DNA of 16,837 nucleotides, from positions 1-16,837 of the forward strand of contig JAQVRY010000022.1 in NCBI GenBank assembly GCA_028700795.1, in the 5' to 3' direction. Position numbers and translations under genes: made by a program. A model generated the notes under the pieces. It was not told the DNA's origin and searched no databases. It saw nothing but the letters and a program-made list of their open reading frames with translations. Source of the DNA: Tissierellia bacterium (GTDB lineage Bacteria; Bacillota; Clostridia; Tissierellales; Sedimentibacteraceae). Below, piece after piece: positions 1-7,416 of the stretch (position 1 is its first letter; every line of letters begins with the position of its first letter).

Positions 1-2
1 AA

Positions 3-431
3 ATTGACTCGAAGCTTTTGACTGAAGATGAAGAATTAAGAATCGTAACTTCTTCTAACCCCGGTGAACAGGAAATGAAGGACTTACTCATGGCGTGGAA
101 AATTGTAAAGCATACAAAATCTAACGCCATAACCATTGTTAAAGATGGTCAATCCATAGGAATCGGACCGGGACAGGTAAACCGCATATGGGCATGCAAG
201 CAGGCAATTGAGCATGCATATGAATTTTTGGGAGAAGGCAGCACCAAGGGAGCTGTCCTTGCATCAGATGCATTTTTCCCCTTCCCTGACTGCGCAGAGG
301 AAGCGGCAAAAGCAGGAATAACCGCAATTATTCAACCCGGTGGCTCACTGAATGATGATAAGTCCATTGAAACATGCAATAAAAACAATATAGCCATGGT
401 TTTTACAAACATGAGACATTTTAAGCATTAG
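3..431 (+). CDS. purH: PurH, C-terminal part (AICAR transformylase domain), 5' truncated by the window edge
   Basis: Bifunctional AICAR formyltransferase/IMP cyclohydrolase catalyses the last two steps of IMP synthesis in the cytoplasm. Only the last roughly 143 residues are present, reading in from the window edge in frame 3, so no start is visible. What is seen is the end of the transformylase domain: VKHTKSNA holds the adjacent Lys-His pair that is catalytic in this family. It is followed by GIGPGQVNR, then SDAFFPFPD, then IIQPGGS, and the typical C-terminus TNMRHFKH. The last stop base is part of the purD ribosome binding site, so purH and purD are clearly co-transcribed, as in most Firmicute pur operons. 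Identity is essentially certain; the cyclohydrolase half lies outside the window. Confidence 0.97.
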   Translation: MDSKLLTEDEELRIVTSSNPGEQEMKDLLMAWKIVKHTKSNAITIVKDGQSIGIGPGQVNRIWACKQAIEHAYEFLGEGSTKGAVLASDAFFPFPDCAEEAAKAGITAIIQPGGSLNDDKSIETCNKNNIAMVFTNMRHFKH

Positions 432-439
432 GAGGGATT

Positions 440-1693
440 ATGAAAATTCTTGTAATTGGAAGCGGAGCAAGAGAACACACAATTTGCTGGAAATTAAAAC
501 AAAGCAGTTTATTATCAGAATTATACTGTGCTCCGGGAAATGCAGGCATATCTCAAATTGCAGAATGTGTTGATATTAAAGCAGATGAGCTAAATAAGTT
601 AGTTGAATATTCAGTAAACAACAATATTGAGTTGGTAGTAGTAGGCCCTGAAGTACCATTAGTAGCAGGATTGGTTGATATGCTTAACGAGAAGGGAATA
701 AAAGCATTCGGTCCTGTAAAAGCCGGAGCTAAATTTGAAGGAAGCAAATCCTATTCAAAGGATTTTATGAAAAAGTATTCAATTTCATCTGCCCGGTATG
801 AAGTATATACAGATTCCAATAAAGCAATTACAGGCCTTAGTAAATTTAATATCCCCATTGTTGTTAAAGCAGACGGCTTGGCTGCAGGTAAGGGCGTTTT
901 AATATGTGAAACCATAAAGGAAGCTAAAGATGCAATTAAAAGCATTATGGATAAAAAGCAATTTGGCGATGCAGGAAATACAGTGGTTATAGAAGAATTC
1001 CTCCGAGGAACTGAAGCTTCCCTTCTTTGCTTTGTTGACGGCAAAAACATAATTCCTATGGAAAGCGCCAGAGATTACAAAAAAGCATATGATGAAGACA
1101 AAGGGCTTAATACAGGAGGAATGGGATGTTTTTCGCCAAACACCATATATACTGAGGAATTAAATAAATATATTAAAAAAAATATTTTAGATAGAACTCT
1201 GAATGGTTTTCTGAAAGAAAATATTGAATTTAAAGGTGTGTTATTTATAGGGCTCATGATTGAAAATAATCAAGCGAAGGTTTTAGAGTACAACACTCGT
1301 TTTGGAGACCCTGAAACAGAAGTAATTCTTCCCAGACTAAAAACGGATTTAATTGATATAATGCTTAAATGTATTGATGGTAATTTATCAGAAGGTGATT
1401 TGCAGTGGGAAGAAAAAAAATGCGTAACTGTAGTATTAGCTTCAGGGGGGTATCCTGAAGGTTATGAAAAAGGCAAGGAAATAACCGGATTAAATGAGGT
1501 TGATGATGATATAACAATTTTCCATGGCGGGACAAAATTATCCGGGGATAAAATAGTAACAGACGGAGGAAGGGTTTTGGCAGTAACAGCCATGGGAGAA
1601 ACTTTAGATGAGGCAAGAAATAAAGTATACAAAAATATTCCCAAGATTAATTTTGAAAAAAAGGAATATAGAACCGACATAGCAAAAATATAA
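440..1693 (+). CDS. purD: Phosphoribosylamine-glycine ligase (GAR synthetase, PurD)
   Basis: PurD joins glycine to phosphoribosylamine using ATP, step two of purine synthesis. The 417-residue length is normal. N-terminal VIGSGAREHTICWKL and PGNAGI (to about residue 40) form the Rossmann-like domain. VVGPEVPLVAGLVD and FGPVKAGAKFEGSKS follow. The ATP-grasp region contains VVKADGLAAGKGVL, EEFLRGTEASL, LNTGGMGCFSP and the metal/ATP-binding EYNTRFGDPETE. The C-terminal domain has VVLASGGYPEGYEKG and TDGGRVLAVTAMG. The ATG is preceded by AGGAGGG, which overlaps the purH stop with 8 bp between the genes, so translation is probably coupled. It appears to be the last gene of the operon, since a strong hairpin follows. 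Nothing unusual is seen. Confidence 0.98.
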   Translation: MKILVIGSGAREHTICWKLKQSSLLSELYCAPGNAGISQIAECVDIKADELNKLVEYSVNNNIELVVVGPEVPLVAGLVDMLNEKGIKAFGPVKAGAKFEGSKSYSKDFMKKYSISSARYEVYTDSNKAITGLSKFNIPIVVKADGLAAGKGVLICETIKEAKDAIKSIMDKKQFGDAGNTVVIEEFLRGTEASLLCFVDGKNIIPMESARDYKKAYDEDKGLNTGGMGCFSPNTIYTEELNKYIKKNILDRTLNGFLKENIEFKGVLFIGLMIENNQAKVLEYNTRFGDPETEVILPRLKTDLIDIMLKCIDGNLSEGDLQWEEKKCVTVVLASGGYPEGYEKGKEITGLNEVDDDITIFHGGTKLSGDKIVTDGGRVLAVTAMGETLDEARNKVYKNIPKINFEKKEYRTDIAKI

Positions 1694-1697
1694 GAAC

Positions 1698-1749
1698 AAA
1701 TAAATAAATGTTGTCAGAAAAATTACTCTGCCAACATTTATTTATTTTT
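1698..1749 (+). terminator. Intrinsic terminator after purD
   Basis: A perfect 16-bp stem pairs 1698-1713 with 1732-1747. The stem extends inward by three more pairs (CAG/CTG) after one mismatch, leaving an AAAAATTACT loop. The right arm ends in a run of T. It sits 5 bp after the purD stop and should end the purine operon. The stem is AT-rich but long, and the mirror-image A/T content could let it act in both directions. Confidence 0.85.
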
Positions 1750-1805
1750 ATCATTATGGGTGGACAAATGAATATATTATAACAAACGAATTAAAGGGGG
1801 AAGCT

Positions 1806-3074
1806 ATGCATATTCATGTTGTTCAAAGGGGAGAAGTATTGTGGAGAATTGCAGATTATTATAACGTCAGCATACAAGATATTGTAAATCTTAACAGATT
1901 GACTAATCCGAATATTTTGGTGCCCGGCCATGCACTTCTTATACCTACCCAAAATACCTATACTGTAAGAAGAGGAGATACGATTTGGAAAATAGCTCAA
2001 AAATTTGGAGTTAATATCCAAGACTTACTGTGGGAAAACAGAAATCTGAATCCAGATTTGATATATCCCGGTTATGTACTTACAATACCTCAAAGACCTA
2101 AGCCTGAAATAGATGTAAATGCATTTACATATTTTCTTGGGAACGAAGCCATTCCTATTGTAAGAGAAGCAGGACCATATTTAACATATTTAAGTCCTTT
2201 TGCATACCTGATTAACGAAGACGGAACCTTGGTGAATATTGCCGATGAGCAGGCAATAGCTGAAGCATATTCGCAAGGGGTGGCGCCCATGATGTCAATA
2301 GTTAATTTTACCGTTAATGTTGAAGGGGAAAATCTTGCAAACATTGTTTTGAATAACCCTGATACAGTCAATACATTGCAGGAAAACATAATAAATATTA
2401 TGAAAGAAAAAGGATACATGGGATTAAACATTGATTTTGAATATGTTCTTCCGGAAGATAGGGAAGCCTACAACAGTTTTTTGGAAAGCACCGTTATCAG
2501 ATTGCATAGTGAAGGATTTTTTGTTTCCACATCATTAGCTCCTAAATTAAGTGCTGAGCAAGTAGGACTTTTGTATGAAGCTCACGACTATCCTGCTCAT
2601 GGAAGAATGGCAGATTTTGTTGTTCTCATGACTTACGAATGGGGCTGGAGGGGAGGAGAACCAAGAGCCATATCTCCGCTGAATGAAATAAAAAGAGTGT
2701 TGGATTATGCAATAACTGTTATTCCAAGAAATAAAATACTAATGGGATTTCAAATATATGCAAGAGACTGGAAAATTCCTTTTGTACAAGGTCAGGAAGC
2801 TGAAACAATCAGCGTTCAGGATGCAATAAATTTAGCATATGAGCATATGTCTGAAATTCAATATGATTATTTAAGTCAGTCACCGTATTTTCATTATACA
2901 GATGCTGAAGGAAATGCTCATGAAGTATGGTTTGAAGATGCAAGAAGTGCCCAGGCAAAGTTTGATGCAGTGAAAGAATACGGTTTAAGAGGAATAAGTT
3001 ATTGGGGATTAGGTTATGAATTCCCTCAAAACTTTCCGCTGCTTGCAGATAATTTCAAAACCAGAAAACTTTAG
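1806..3074 (+). CDS. LysM-LysM-GH18 glycosidase, spore cortex-lytic type (SleL/YaaH-like)
   Basis: A 422-residue peptidoglycan-directed hydrolase. Two LysM repeats are visible at residues 2-48 (HVVQRGEVLWRIADYYNVS) and 51-95 (YTVRRGDTIWKIAQKFGVN). A GH18 TIM-barrel domain fills residues 105-422. The active-site strand reads GLNIDFEYV: E212 is the expected catalytic acid and D210 its partner. The first and second acids of the general DxxDxDxE motif are Met205 and Asn208, an arrangement I recall as usual in the SleL/YaaH branch. No signal peptide is present, which fits spore enzymes placed by the mother cell rather than secreted ones. Known relatives are N-acetylglucosaminidases that break cortex fragments in germination. 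The start is supported by AAAGGGGGAAGCT before the ATG. No convincing sigma-E/K/G promoter could be found. It converges on the NhaC gene with overlapping stops. Confidence 0.88.
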   Translation: MHIHVVQRGEVLWRIADYYNVSIQDIVNLNRLTNPNILVPGHALLIPTQNTYTVRRGDTIWKIAQKFGVNIQDLLWENRNLNPDLIYPGYVLTIPQRPKPEIDVNAFTYFLGNEAIPIVREAGPYLTYLSPFAYLINEDGTLVNIADEQAIAEAYSQGVAPMMSIVNFTVNVEGENLANIVLNNPDTVNTLQENIINIMKEKGYMGLNIDFEYVLPEDREAYNSFLESTVIRLHSEGFFVSTSLAPKLSAEQVGLLYEAHDYPAHGRMADFVVLMTYEWGWRGGEPRAISPLNEIKRVLDYAITVIPRNKILMGFQIYARDWKIPFVQGQEAETISVQDAINLAYEHMSEIQYDYLSQSPYFHYTDAEGNAHEVWFEDARSAQAKFDAVKEYGLRGISYWGLGYEFPQNFPLLADNFKTRKL

Positions 3075-4390
3075 AGCCCGGTGTTATAAACCTTTGAGCT
3101 GGATATTAGTGGTGCCATTAAGGGTACAAAGAACAGATATACTGCATAGAGTATTGATTTCGCACCAACGTCCATAGTTGCAAGTGGAATTGCTGCTGCA
3201 ACGTTCCATGGGAAAATTGCAGCAATAAGAATTACGGTATTTTCAATATCAATAGCTAAATGGCTTTTGGTCAAATTATTTTCTTTATAAATATTGTTCA
3301 TCAAGTCATGAGTAAGCAATACGGAAAGTGTTTGGTTGCAGCAAAAAGCACAAGTAACAAAACTTGTAAAAACTGTTGTTAAGTAAACACCTATTAATTT
3401 GCTCATTTTAATTAGAAAACCTTGAATATCCTTAAGCATGCCGGTTCCTTCAAATATGCCGGAATATGAGGATGCTATCAATACAACAAATGTAACATTG
3501 AGCATTGATATTAAGCCGCCTCCCGAAATAATTCCGGATAGTCCGGGGTCTGTATTAACATACCCCAAAATAGTATAATTTAAAATTTCCTGAAAAGTCA
3601 AATCTTGAAAATACCAACAGACAAAAGCAGATGTTATGATACTAAAAAACATTGCTATACGAACATCATTTTTAGATGCTGCTAACAATAAGATTATGAC
3701 TGCAGGAAGAACTGTTGATATATGCAGATTGAAATTTAAGGAAAATCTCTCTATCAATTCATTGTTTGTAACATTTAAAGGATTATTTTTTGATAATACT
3801 AAATAAAAAATTACTGTTGCGAGAAATGGAAGAGCACCTGTAATAAACATTTTTTTTATATTATCATACAAATCCGTTTCTGTAATCATTGCTACTAAAT
3901 TTGCACTGGAGGATAAGGGTGAGCTTCTGTCTCCAAAAAAGGCTCCTGAAATAATGGCACCTGCAGCAACATAAATATTAACTCCGCCGCTTTTTGCTAA
4001 TATTATCAATACAACTCCAACAGTTCCGGCAGTTCCTATACATGTACCAAGAGCAAATGCAACGAAGCATGTTAGTAGAAATGCAAACAATATAAAATAA
4101 TTTGGATTCATAATTTTTATGCCATAATACACGAAGAACGGAATTGTGCCACCGGCACGCCATAGAGCTGTAATCATTCCAATTAAAGCAAAAATAGTGA
4201 GTATATACAGTGACTTTTTCATGCCTTTCAACAACATTACAACAATGTTTTTGAACTTATATCCCCTGTAATAAGCAACAGCAGAAAATGCAAGCATACC
4301 AATTAATAAAGGAATAATTAAGGAATGTTGTTTCAAAATGCTGTATATAAGAGAAAAGATAAAAATAATAACTGCAATTATAAAGTCCAT
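3071..4390 (-). CDS. NhaC-family Na+/H+ antiporter-type transporter
   Basis: A 439-residue polytopic membrane protein with about ten or more hydrophobic segments across its length. The family fingerprint GAFFGDRSSPLSSSANLVA (residues 149-167) is conserved in NhaC carriers. An earlier helix pair reads ALWRAGGTIPFFVYYG, and the second half contains AFCCNQTLSVLLTHDLM. NhaC members include Na+/H+ antiporters, malate/lactate antiporters (MleN) and predicted methionine carriers (MetT), so the substrate cannot be read from sequence. The neighbouring divergent methionine gamma-lyase makes methionine or another amino acid a reasonable guess, but this is inference. The start ATG has CGGGAGAG as ribosome binding site. 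Its stop overlaps that of the LysM-GH18 gene by 4 bp, and no hairpin lies between them. Confidence 0.87.
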   Translation of the reverse strand: MDFIIAVIIFIFSLIYSILKQHSLIIPLLIGMLAFSAVAYYRGYKFKNIVVMLLKGMKKSLYILTIFALIGMITALWRAGGTIPFFVYYGIKIMNPNYFILFAFLLTCFVAFALGTCIGTAGTVGVVLIILAKSGGVNIYVAAGAIISGAFFGDRSSPLSSSANLVAMITETDLYDNIKKMFITGALPFLATVIFYLVLSKNNPLNVTNNELIERFSLNFNLHISTVLPAVIILLLAASKNDVRIAMFFSIITSAFVCWYFQDLTFQEILNYTILGYVNTDPGLSGIISGGGLISMLNVTFVVLIASSYSGIFEGTGMLKDIQGFLIKMSKLIGVYLTTVFTSFVTCAFCCNQTLSVLLTHDLMNNIYKENNLTKSHLAIDIENTVILIAAIFPWNVAAAIPLATMDVGAKSILYAVYLFFVPLMAPLISSSKVYNTGL

Positions 4391-4419
4391 TTGCTCTCCC
4401 GTAATTCATATTTAATATA

Positions 4420-4447
4420 ATTATATTACCAATTGCCAAAAAATCAA
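4420..4447 (-). promoter_or_regulatory. Candidate sigma-A promoter for the NhaC gene
   Basis: Read on the minus strand: TTGATT (4447-4442), a 16-bp spacer, then a perfect TATAAT (4425-4420). It lies about 30 bp upstream of the NhaC start codon and faces away from megL. The position and match are good, but AT-rich DNA gives chance matches. Confidence 0.5.
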
Positions 4448-4516
4448 GCAAAATCCAGGATATTAGCATAACCAAATTTTACATATGAGGTGTATAGGTT
4501 TTTTAGTAAATATGGA

Positions 4517-4545
4517 TTGATTTATAATTAGAAGTAGTATACAAT
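4517..4545 (+). promoter_or_regulatory. Candidate sigma-A promoter for megL
   Basis: TTGATT (4517-4522), a 17-bp spacer, then TACAAT (4540-4545), giving an untranslated leader of about 45 nt. The leader is too short and unstructured to hold a SAM or T-box riboswitch, so any methionine response would have to act through a protein at the shared region. Confidence 0.5.
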
Positions 4546-4595
4546 TTAAATGTATAACGTTTTCTTTTCAATATCTTTTTTATAAGGAGGAAATA

Positions 4596-5795
4596 ATGGA
4601 TAAAGACAAGTTAAGCAAAATGAATTTTTCTACAAGGGCAGTACATGCCGGTTACAAACCAAATGAGTATGGAGCTTTAGCAACTCCCATATATCAAACT
4701 TCCACATTCATATTTGACTCCGCTGAGCAGGGCGGCAGAAGATTTGCATTGGAAGAAGAAGGCTACATCTACACAAGGCTTGGAAATCCTACAACTTCCC
4801 AGGTTGAAGACAAGCTTGCATCACTGGAAAATGCTGAAGCAGCAGTTGCCATGGCTTCAGGCATGGGTGCCATTACTTCAGTAATATGGTCTATAGTAAA
4901 TGCAGGGGATCATATTATTGCAGCAAAAACCTTATATGGGTGTACATATGCTTTTCTGAACCACGGTTTGGCTAAATTTGGAGTAGAAGTCGATTTTGTT
5001 GATACTTCAGACACAGAAAACGTGAAAAAAGCCATGAAGCCTAACACTAAAATGGTATATCTTGAAAGTCCTGCAAACCCGAATATGCTGCTGACTGATA
5101 TTTCGGAAGTTTCAAAGATTGCCCACGAGAAAGATGATTGTATGGTTGTAGTAGATAATACCTATTGCACTCCATATTTACAAAGACCTATTGATTTAGG
5201 TGCAGACGTGGTAGTTCATTCTGCAACCAAGTATTTAAACGGTCATGGCGATGTAATAGCAGGATTTGCAGCCGGTAAAAAAGAATTCATGGATACTGTC
5301 AGATTATTTGGAATAAAGGATATGACCGGTTCTGTTATAAGTCCTTTTGATGCATACTTAATCAACAGAGGAATGAAAACATTAGAAGTCAGAATGGAAA
5401 AGCACTGCTCAAACGCCCAGAAGGTTGCAGAATTTCTTGAAAGCCATCCTGCAATTGAATGGATAGGTTATCCGGGACTGAAAAGCTTCCCTCAATATGA
5501 GCTTGGTAAAAAACAAATGATGCTGCCAGGTGCTATGATTGCATTTGAAGTTAAGGGAGGACTTGAAGCAGGAAGAAAACTTATGAATACAGTAGAGCTT
5601 TGCTCACTGGCTGTAAGTCTTGGTGATACTGAGACACTGATTCAGCATCCGGCATCCATGACCCATTCGCCATATACTCCTGAAGAAAGAGCAATGAGTG
5701 GAATTTCCGAGGGACTTGTAAGGCTTTCCATTGGCTTGGAGCATGTCGATGATATAATTGATGATTTAAAACAAGCGTTGGATAAATTAGTATAA
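4596..5795 (+). CDS. megL: Methionine gamma-lyase (PLP-dependent)
   Basis: A 399-residue member of the Cys/Met-metabolism PLP family that splits L-methionine to methanethiol, ammonia and 2-oxobutyrate. The PLP lysine is K212 in HSATKYLNGHGDVIAG. Y60 and R62 in YIYTRLGNPT match the phosphate-binding residues of the neighbouring subunit. D187 in VVVDNTYCTP contacts the pyridine nitrogen. The choice of methionine gamma-lyase over cystathionine lyases rests on GGRRFALEEEGYIYTRLG and on KTLYGCTYAFL: this places Tyr114 and Cys116 as in characterised methionine gamma-lyases, where the Cys is specific to the subfamily. A gamma/beta-lyase of broader range remains possible. A strong AAGGAGG sits before the ATG. 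No clear terminator follows. The divergent NhaC carrier may supply the substrate. Confidence 0.88.
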   Translation: MDKDKLSKMNFSTRAVHAGYKPNEYGALATPIYQTSTFIFDSAEQGGRRFALEEEGYIYTRLGNPTTSQVEDKLASLENAEAAVAMASGMGAITSVIWSIVNAGDHIIAAKTLYGCTYAFLNHGLAKFGVEVDFVDTSDTENVKKAMKPNTKMVYLESPANPNMLLTDISEVSKIAHEKDDCMVVVDNTYCTPYLQRPIDLGADVVVHSATKYLNGHGDVIAGFAAGKKEFMDTVRLFGIKDMTGSVISPFDAYLINRGMKTLEVRMEKHCSNAQKVAEFLESHPAIEWIGYPGLKSFPQYELGKKQMMLPGAMIAFEVKGGLEAGRKLMNTVELCSLAVSLGDTETLIQHPASMTHSPYTPEERAMSGISEGLVRLSIGLEHVDDIIDDLKQALDKLV

Positions 5796-5914
5796 ACTTT
5801 AAAAGCTCATGGTATGTGGTCTATGCAATGTCAAATATTAGTATGTAAAATTTATAAAATTCAACAGTGTATAAATATATCAAATTTTACAACAATATAT
5901 TAGAGGTGATTTTT

Positions 5915-6100
5915 ATGGCAAAAGCAGGAATGAGGAGACCAGACCCAAGTGAGCCCCATGGAACTGAAAGCAACAAGAAACAACATTACAATAAAAATGA
6001 TTCACCACCGGTTCCTGAAATACAAGGTAAAGCTAAATATGGAAATAAAAAAGCAAAACAAATAATAATTAATGCGATACACCATAAAGAATTAAAATGA
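5915..6100 (+). CDS. Small basic protein of unknown function (61 aa)
   Basis: This short gene is supported by AGAGGTGAT just before its ATG and by protein-like composition. It starts MAKAGMRRPDPSEPHGTES, then has a Lys/Asn/Pro-rich middle with PPVPEIQGKAKYGNKKAKQ. It is hydrophilic, basic, without Cys, TM segment or signal peptide, and is probably largely disordered. I recall similar short proteins with a RRPDPxEPHGTES start in other Clostridia but cannot confirm it here. The frame stays open upstream to a GTG at 5867, but that start lacks a ribosome binding site. The ferredoxin gene begins 36 bp after its stop, with no terminator between, so the two are probably co-transcribed. No function is assigned. 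Confidence 0.7.
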   Translation: MAKAGMRRPDPSEPHGTESNKKQHYNKNDSPPVPEIQGKAKYGNKKAKQIIINAIHHKELK

Positions 6101-6136
6101 GTTATTATTTAAATATTATTTGCTAAGGAGGAAATT

Positions 6137-6325
6137 ATGAAAGCTAATGTTGACCGAGATGCTTGTATAAGCTGCGGGCTGTGTGAATCAGTTTGCCCGG
6201 ATGTTTTTGAATTAGATGATGAAAGTATCTCTGTAGTAAAGGTTGACCCCATACCATCAGAATTTGAGGATTGTGCGAAAGAAGCTGAAGATGGGTGCCC
6301 TACAGATGCAATTCATGTAGAATAG
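6137..6325 (+). CDS. Single [4Fe-4S] ferredoxin
   Basis: A 62-residue cytoplasmic electron carrier. Cysteines are at 10, 13, 16 and 20 in CISCGLCESVCP, plus 46 and 54 (CP near the end). In the Thermotoga/clostridial-type single-cluster ferredoxins, positions equivalent to C10, C13, C16 and C54 hold the cubane, and C20 and C46 form a disulfide. The spacing here matches that plan, so one cluster rather than two is expected. Strong acidity (many Asp/Glu) is typical. The ribosome binding site is AAGGAGG, 6 bp from the ATG. It follows the 61-aa gene and precedes a terminator, so partner enzymes are not encoded next to it. Family assignment is firm; the physiological partner is unknown. Confidence 0.95.
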   Translation: MKANVDRDACISCGLCESVCPDVFELDDESISVVKVDPIPSEFEDCAKEAEDGCPTDAIHVE

Positions 6326-6333
6326 TATTGCAA

Positions 6334-6372
6334 AAAGCTGTTGCATTATCAATGTAACAGCTTTAATTGTTT
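6334..6372 (+). terminator. Intrinsic terminator after the ferredoxin gene
   Basis: Stem AAAGCTGTTGCATT (6334-6347) pairs with 6351-6364 with one G-U pair and an ATC loop. It is followed by AATTGTTT. It lies 8 bp past the ferredoxin stop and separates that gene from the BadF-type kinase gene. Confidence 0.8.
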
Positions 6373-6424
6373 AGTATTTTTCGCCTCAATTTCAGAATAA
6401 GATATAGAAAAATGAGGTTTTATT

Positions 6425-6433
6425 TGCTATACT
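6425..6433 (+). promoter_or_regulatory. Candidate extended -10 promoter for the BadF-type ATPase gene
   Basis: TGCTATACT is an extended -10 (TGn-TATACT) about 20 bp before the start codon and downstream of the ferredoxin terminator. No good -35 hexamer is seen at the right distance, which is tolerated for extended -10 promoters. The leader would be very short. Confidence 0.4.
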
Positions 6434-6454
6434 AATGAATAGGGCGGTGAAAGT

Positions 6455-7360
6455 ATGGAATATTTAATTGGAATTGATTCGGGAGGAACAAAGTCAGAAT
6501 TAATAGCTTATGATTTAAATGATACTCCGATTTTCAGCTTAATAGGAGGAGCTGGAAATCCATCAGTAAACCTGGATAAGACTGTCAACAATTTAATATC
6601 ATTAATTTATGACTGCATTAATGAATTAGGAAGAGAAAACTGTCAGCTTATAGCTGTTGGAATGGCCGGTGTTGAAACAGGCAACTATGCTGAGCTGATT
6701 AAAAAGTATGTAGAAGGTGCTTTTGTAATTAAAACAATAGTATTAAATGATGCTGAAATGGCTTGTAAAGCATATTTTGGTGATAATGACGGAATATTGG
6801 CAATTTCCGGGACAGGCTCTTCTTGTTTTGCTCAAAAAGACGGAGTAGGTGAAATGGTTGGCGGATGGGGACATATCTTAGGTGACGAAGGAAGCGGTTA
6901 TCATACTGTTATGCATATTTTTAAAAACATAGTTTATAAATATGACAGAGCTCTTCCTTTTGATGACTTGAGTAAAGCCATGATAGAAGAAATAGCAGGC
7001 TCTACACGCTCCGATATAATGAATTTTATTTATAACAACGAAAAAAATAAGGTTGCAGCTCTTTTTCCCATAATAGTAGATTATGCTGAGAAAGGAGATG
7101 CATATGCAACCATGCTTTTAGAAAATGCAGGAAAATACCTTGCTGAGCTTACGGTAGTGGCATACAAAAAGAAAAATTATAAAGGAACTGCTAAAATAGG
7201 TTTAAAGGGAGGAGTTTTTCACAACAGCTCTATCATGCTTTCTGCATATATGGATGAAATACAAAAAAGACTAAGCTCTTATCATGTTATAGAAGAAGAT
7301 ATTTCAACCACAAAGGCTGTATGTAACATGTTTAAAACAGAAAAAAACGGTGCTCGCTGA
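6455..7360 (+). CDS. BadF/BadG/BcrA/BcrD-type ATPase, probable N-acetylglucosamine kinase family
   Basis: A 301-residue protein of the actin/hexokinase/Hsp70 ATPase fold. The phosphate-1 motif is IDSGGTKSE (residues 7-15). The proposed catalytic Asp is D99 in VLNDAEMA. The phosphate-2 motif is AISGTGSSC (116-124), followed by GGWGHILGDEGSGYH (136-150). GLKGGVFHNS (249-258) is the adenosine-side glycine motif. This set matches the stand-alone N-acetylglucosamine kinase branch rather than CoA-reductase activators, which carry Cys ligands for an iron-sulfur cluster; no such Cys pair is seen. Likely role: phosphorylation of amino sugars recovered from cell wall, which would suit a genome with a GH18 glucosaminidase, but this is inference. 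GGGCGGTG precedes the ATG. The last five codons and stop (KNGAR*) lie inside a terminator hairpin, and the C-terminal helix diverges from the usual family ending. Confidence 0.82.
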   Translation: MEYLIGIDSGGTKSELIAYDLNDTPIFSLIGGAGNPSVNLDKTVNNLISLIYDCINELGRENCQLIAVGMAGVETGNYAELIKKYVEGAFVIKTIVLNDAEMACKAYFGDNDGILAISGTGSSCFAQKDGVGEMVGGWGHILGDEGSGYHTVMHIFKNIVYKYDRALPFDDLSKAMIEEIAGSTRSDIMNFIYNNEKNKVAALFPIIVDYAEKGDAYATMLLENAGKYLAELTVVAYKKKNYKGTAKIGLKGGVFHNSSIMLSAYMDEIQKRLSSYHVIEEDISTTKAVCNMFKTEKNGAR

Positions 7361-7369
7361 GCACCGTTT
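7341..7369 (-). terminator. Terminator embedded in the 3' coding end of the BadF-type gene
   Basis: An 11-bp stem pairs 7345-7355 with 7359-7369 around a GCT loop (7356-7358). The stop codon of the plus-strand gene (7358-7360) overlaps the loop and first stem base. On the minus strand the hairpin is followed by seven T residues, a classic intrinsic terminator for the AIM24-family gene. On the plus strand only TTTAAC follows, so termination there should be weaker. Confidence 0.8.
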
Positions 7370-7416
7370 AACTATCGAGTCCCCGCAGTCTCATTCACCA
7401 ATTTATTAGGGCATCT

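Noticed and set aside
751..1616. Minus-strand open frames within purD
   Set aside because: They lie wholly within a well-conserved gene, lack ribosome binding sites and have no recognisable motifs.
4391..4595. Possible SAM riboswitch or T-box in the nhaC/megL intergenic region
   Set aside because: Both leaders are short and AT-rich; no stem set or T-box specifier/antiterminator sequence could be recognised.
5844..5891. Inverted repeat TGTAAAATTT...AAATTTTACA after megL
   Set aside because: 10-bp, purely AT-rich arms 28 bp apart with no T-run; weak as a terminator and likely by chance in such AT-rich DNA.
5867..5914. GTG start adding 16 residues to the 61-aa protein
   Set aside because: No ribosome binding site and AT-rich, non-protein-like sequence; AGAGGTGAT precedes the ATG at 5915.
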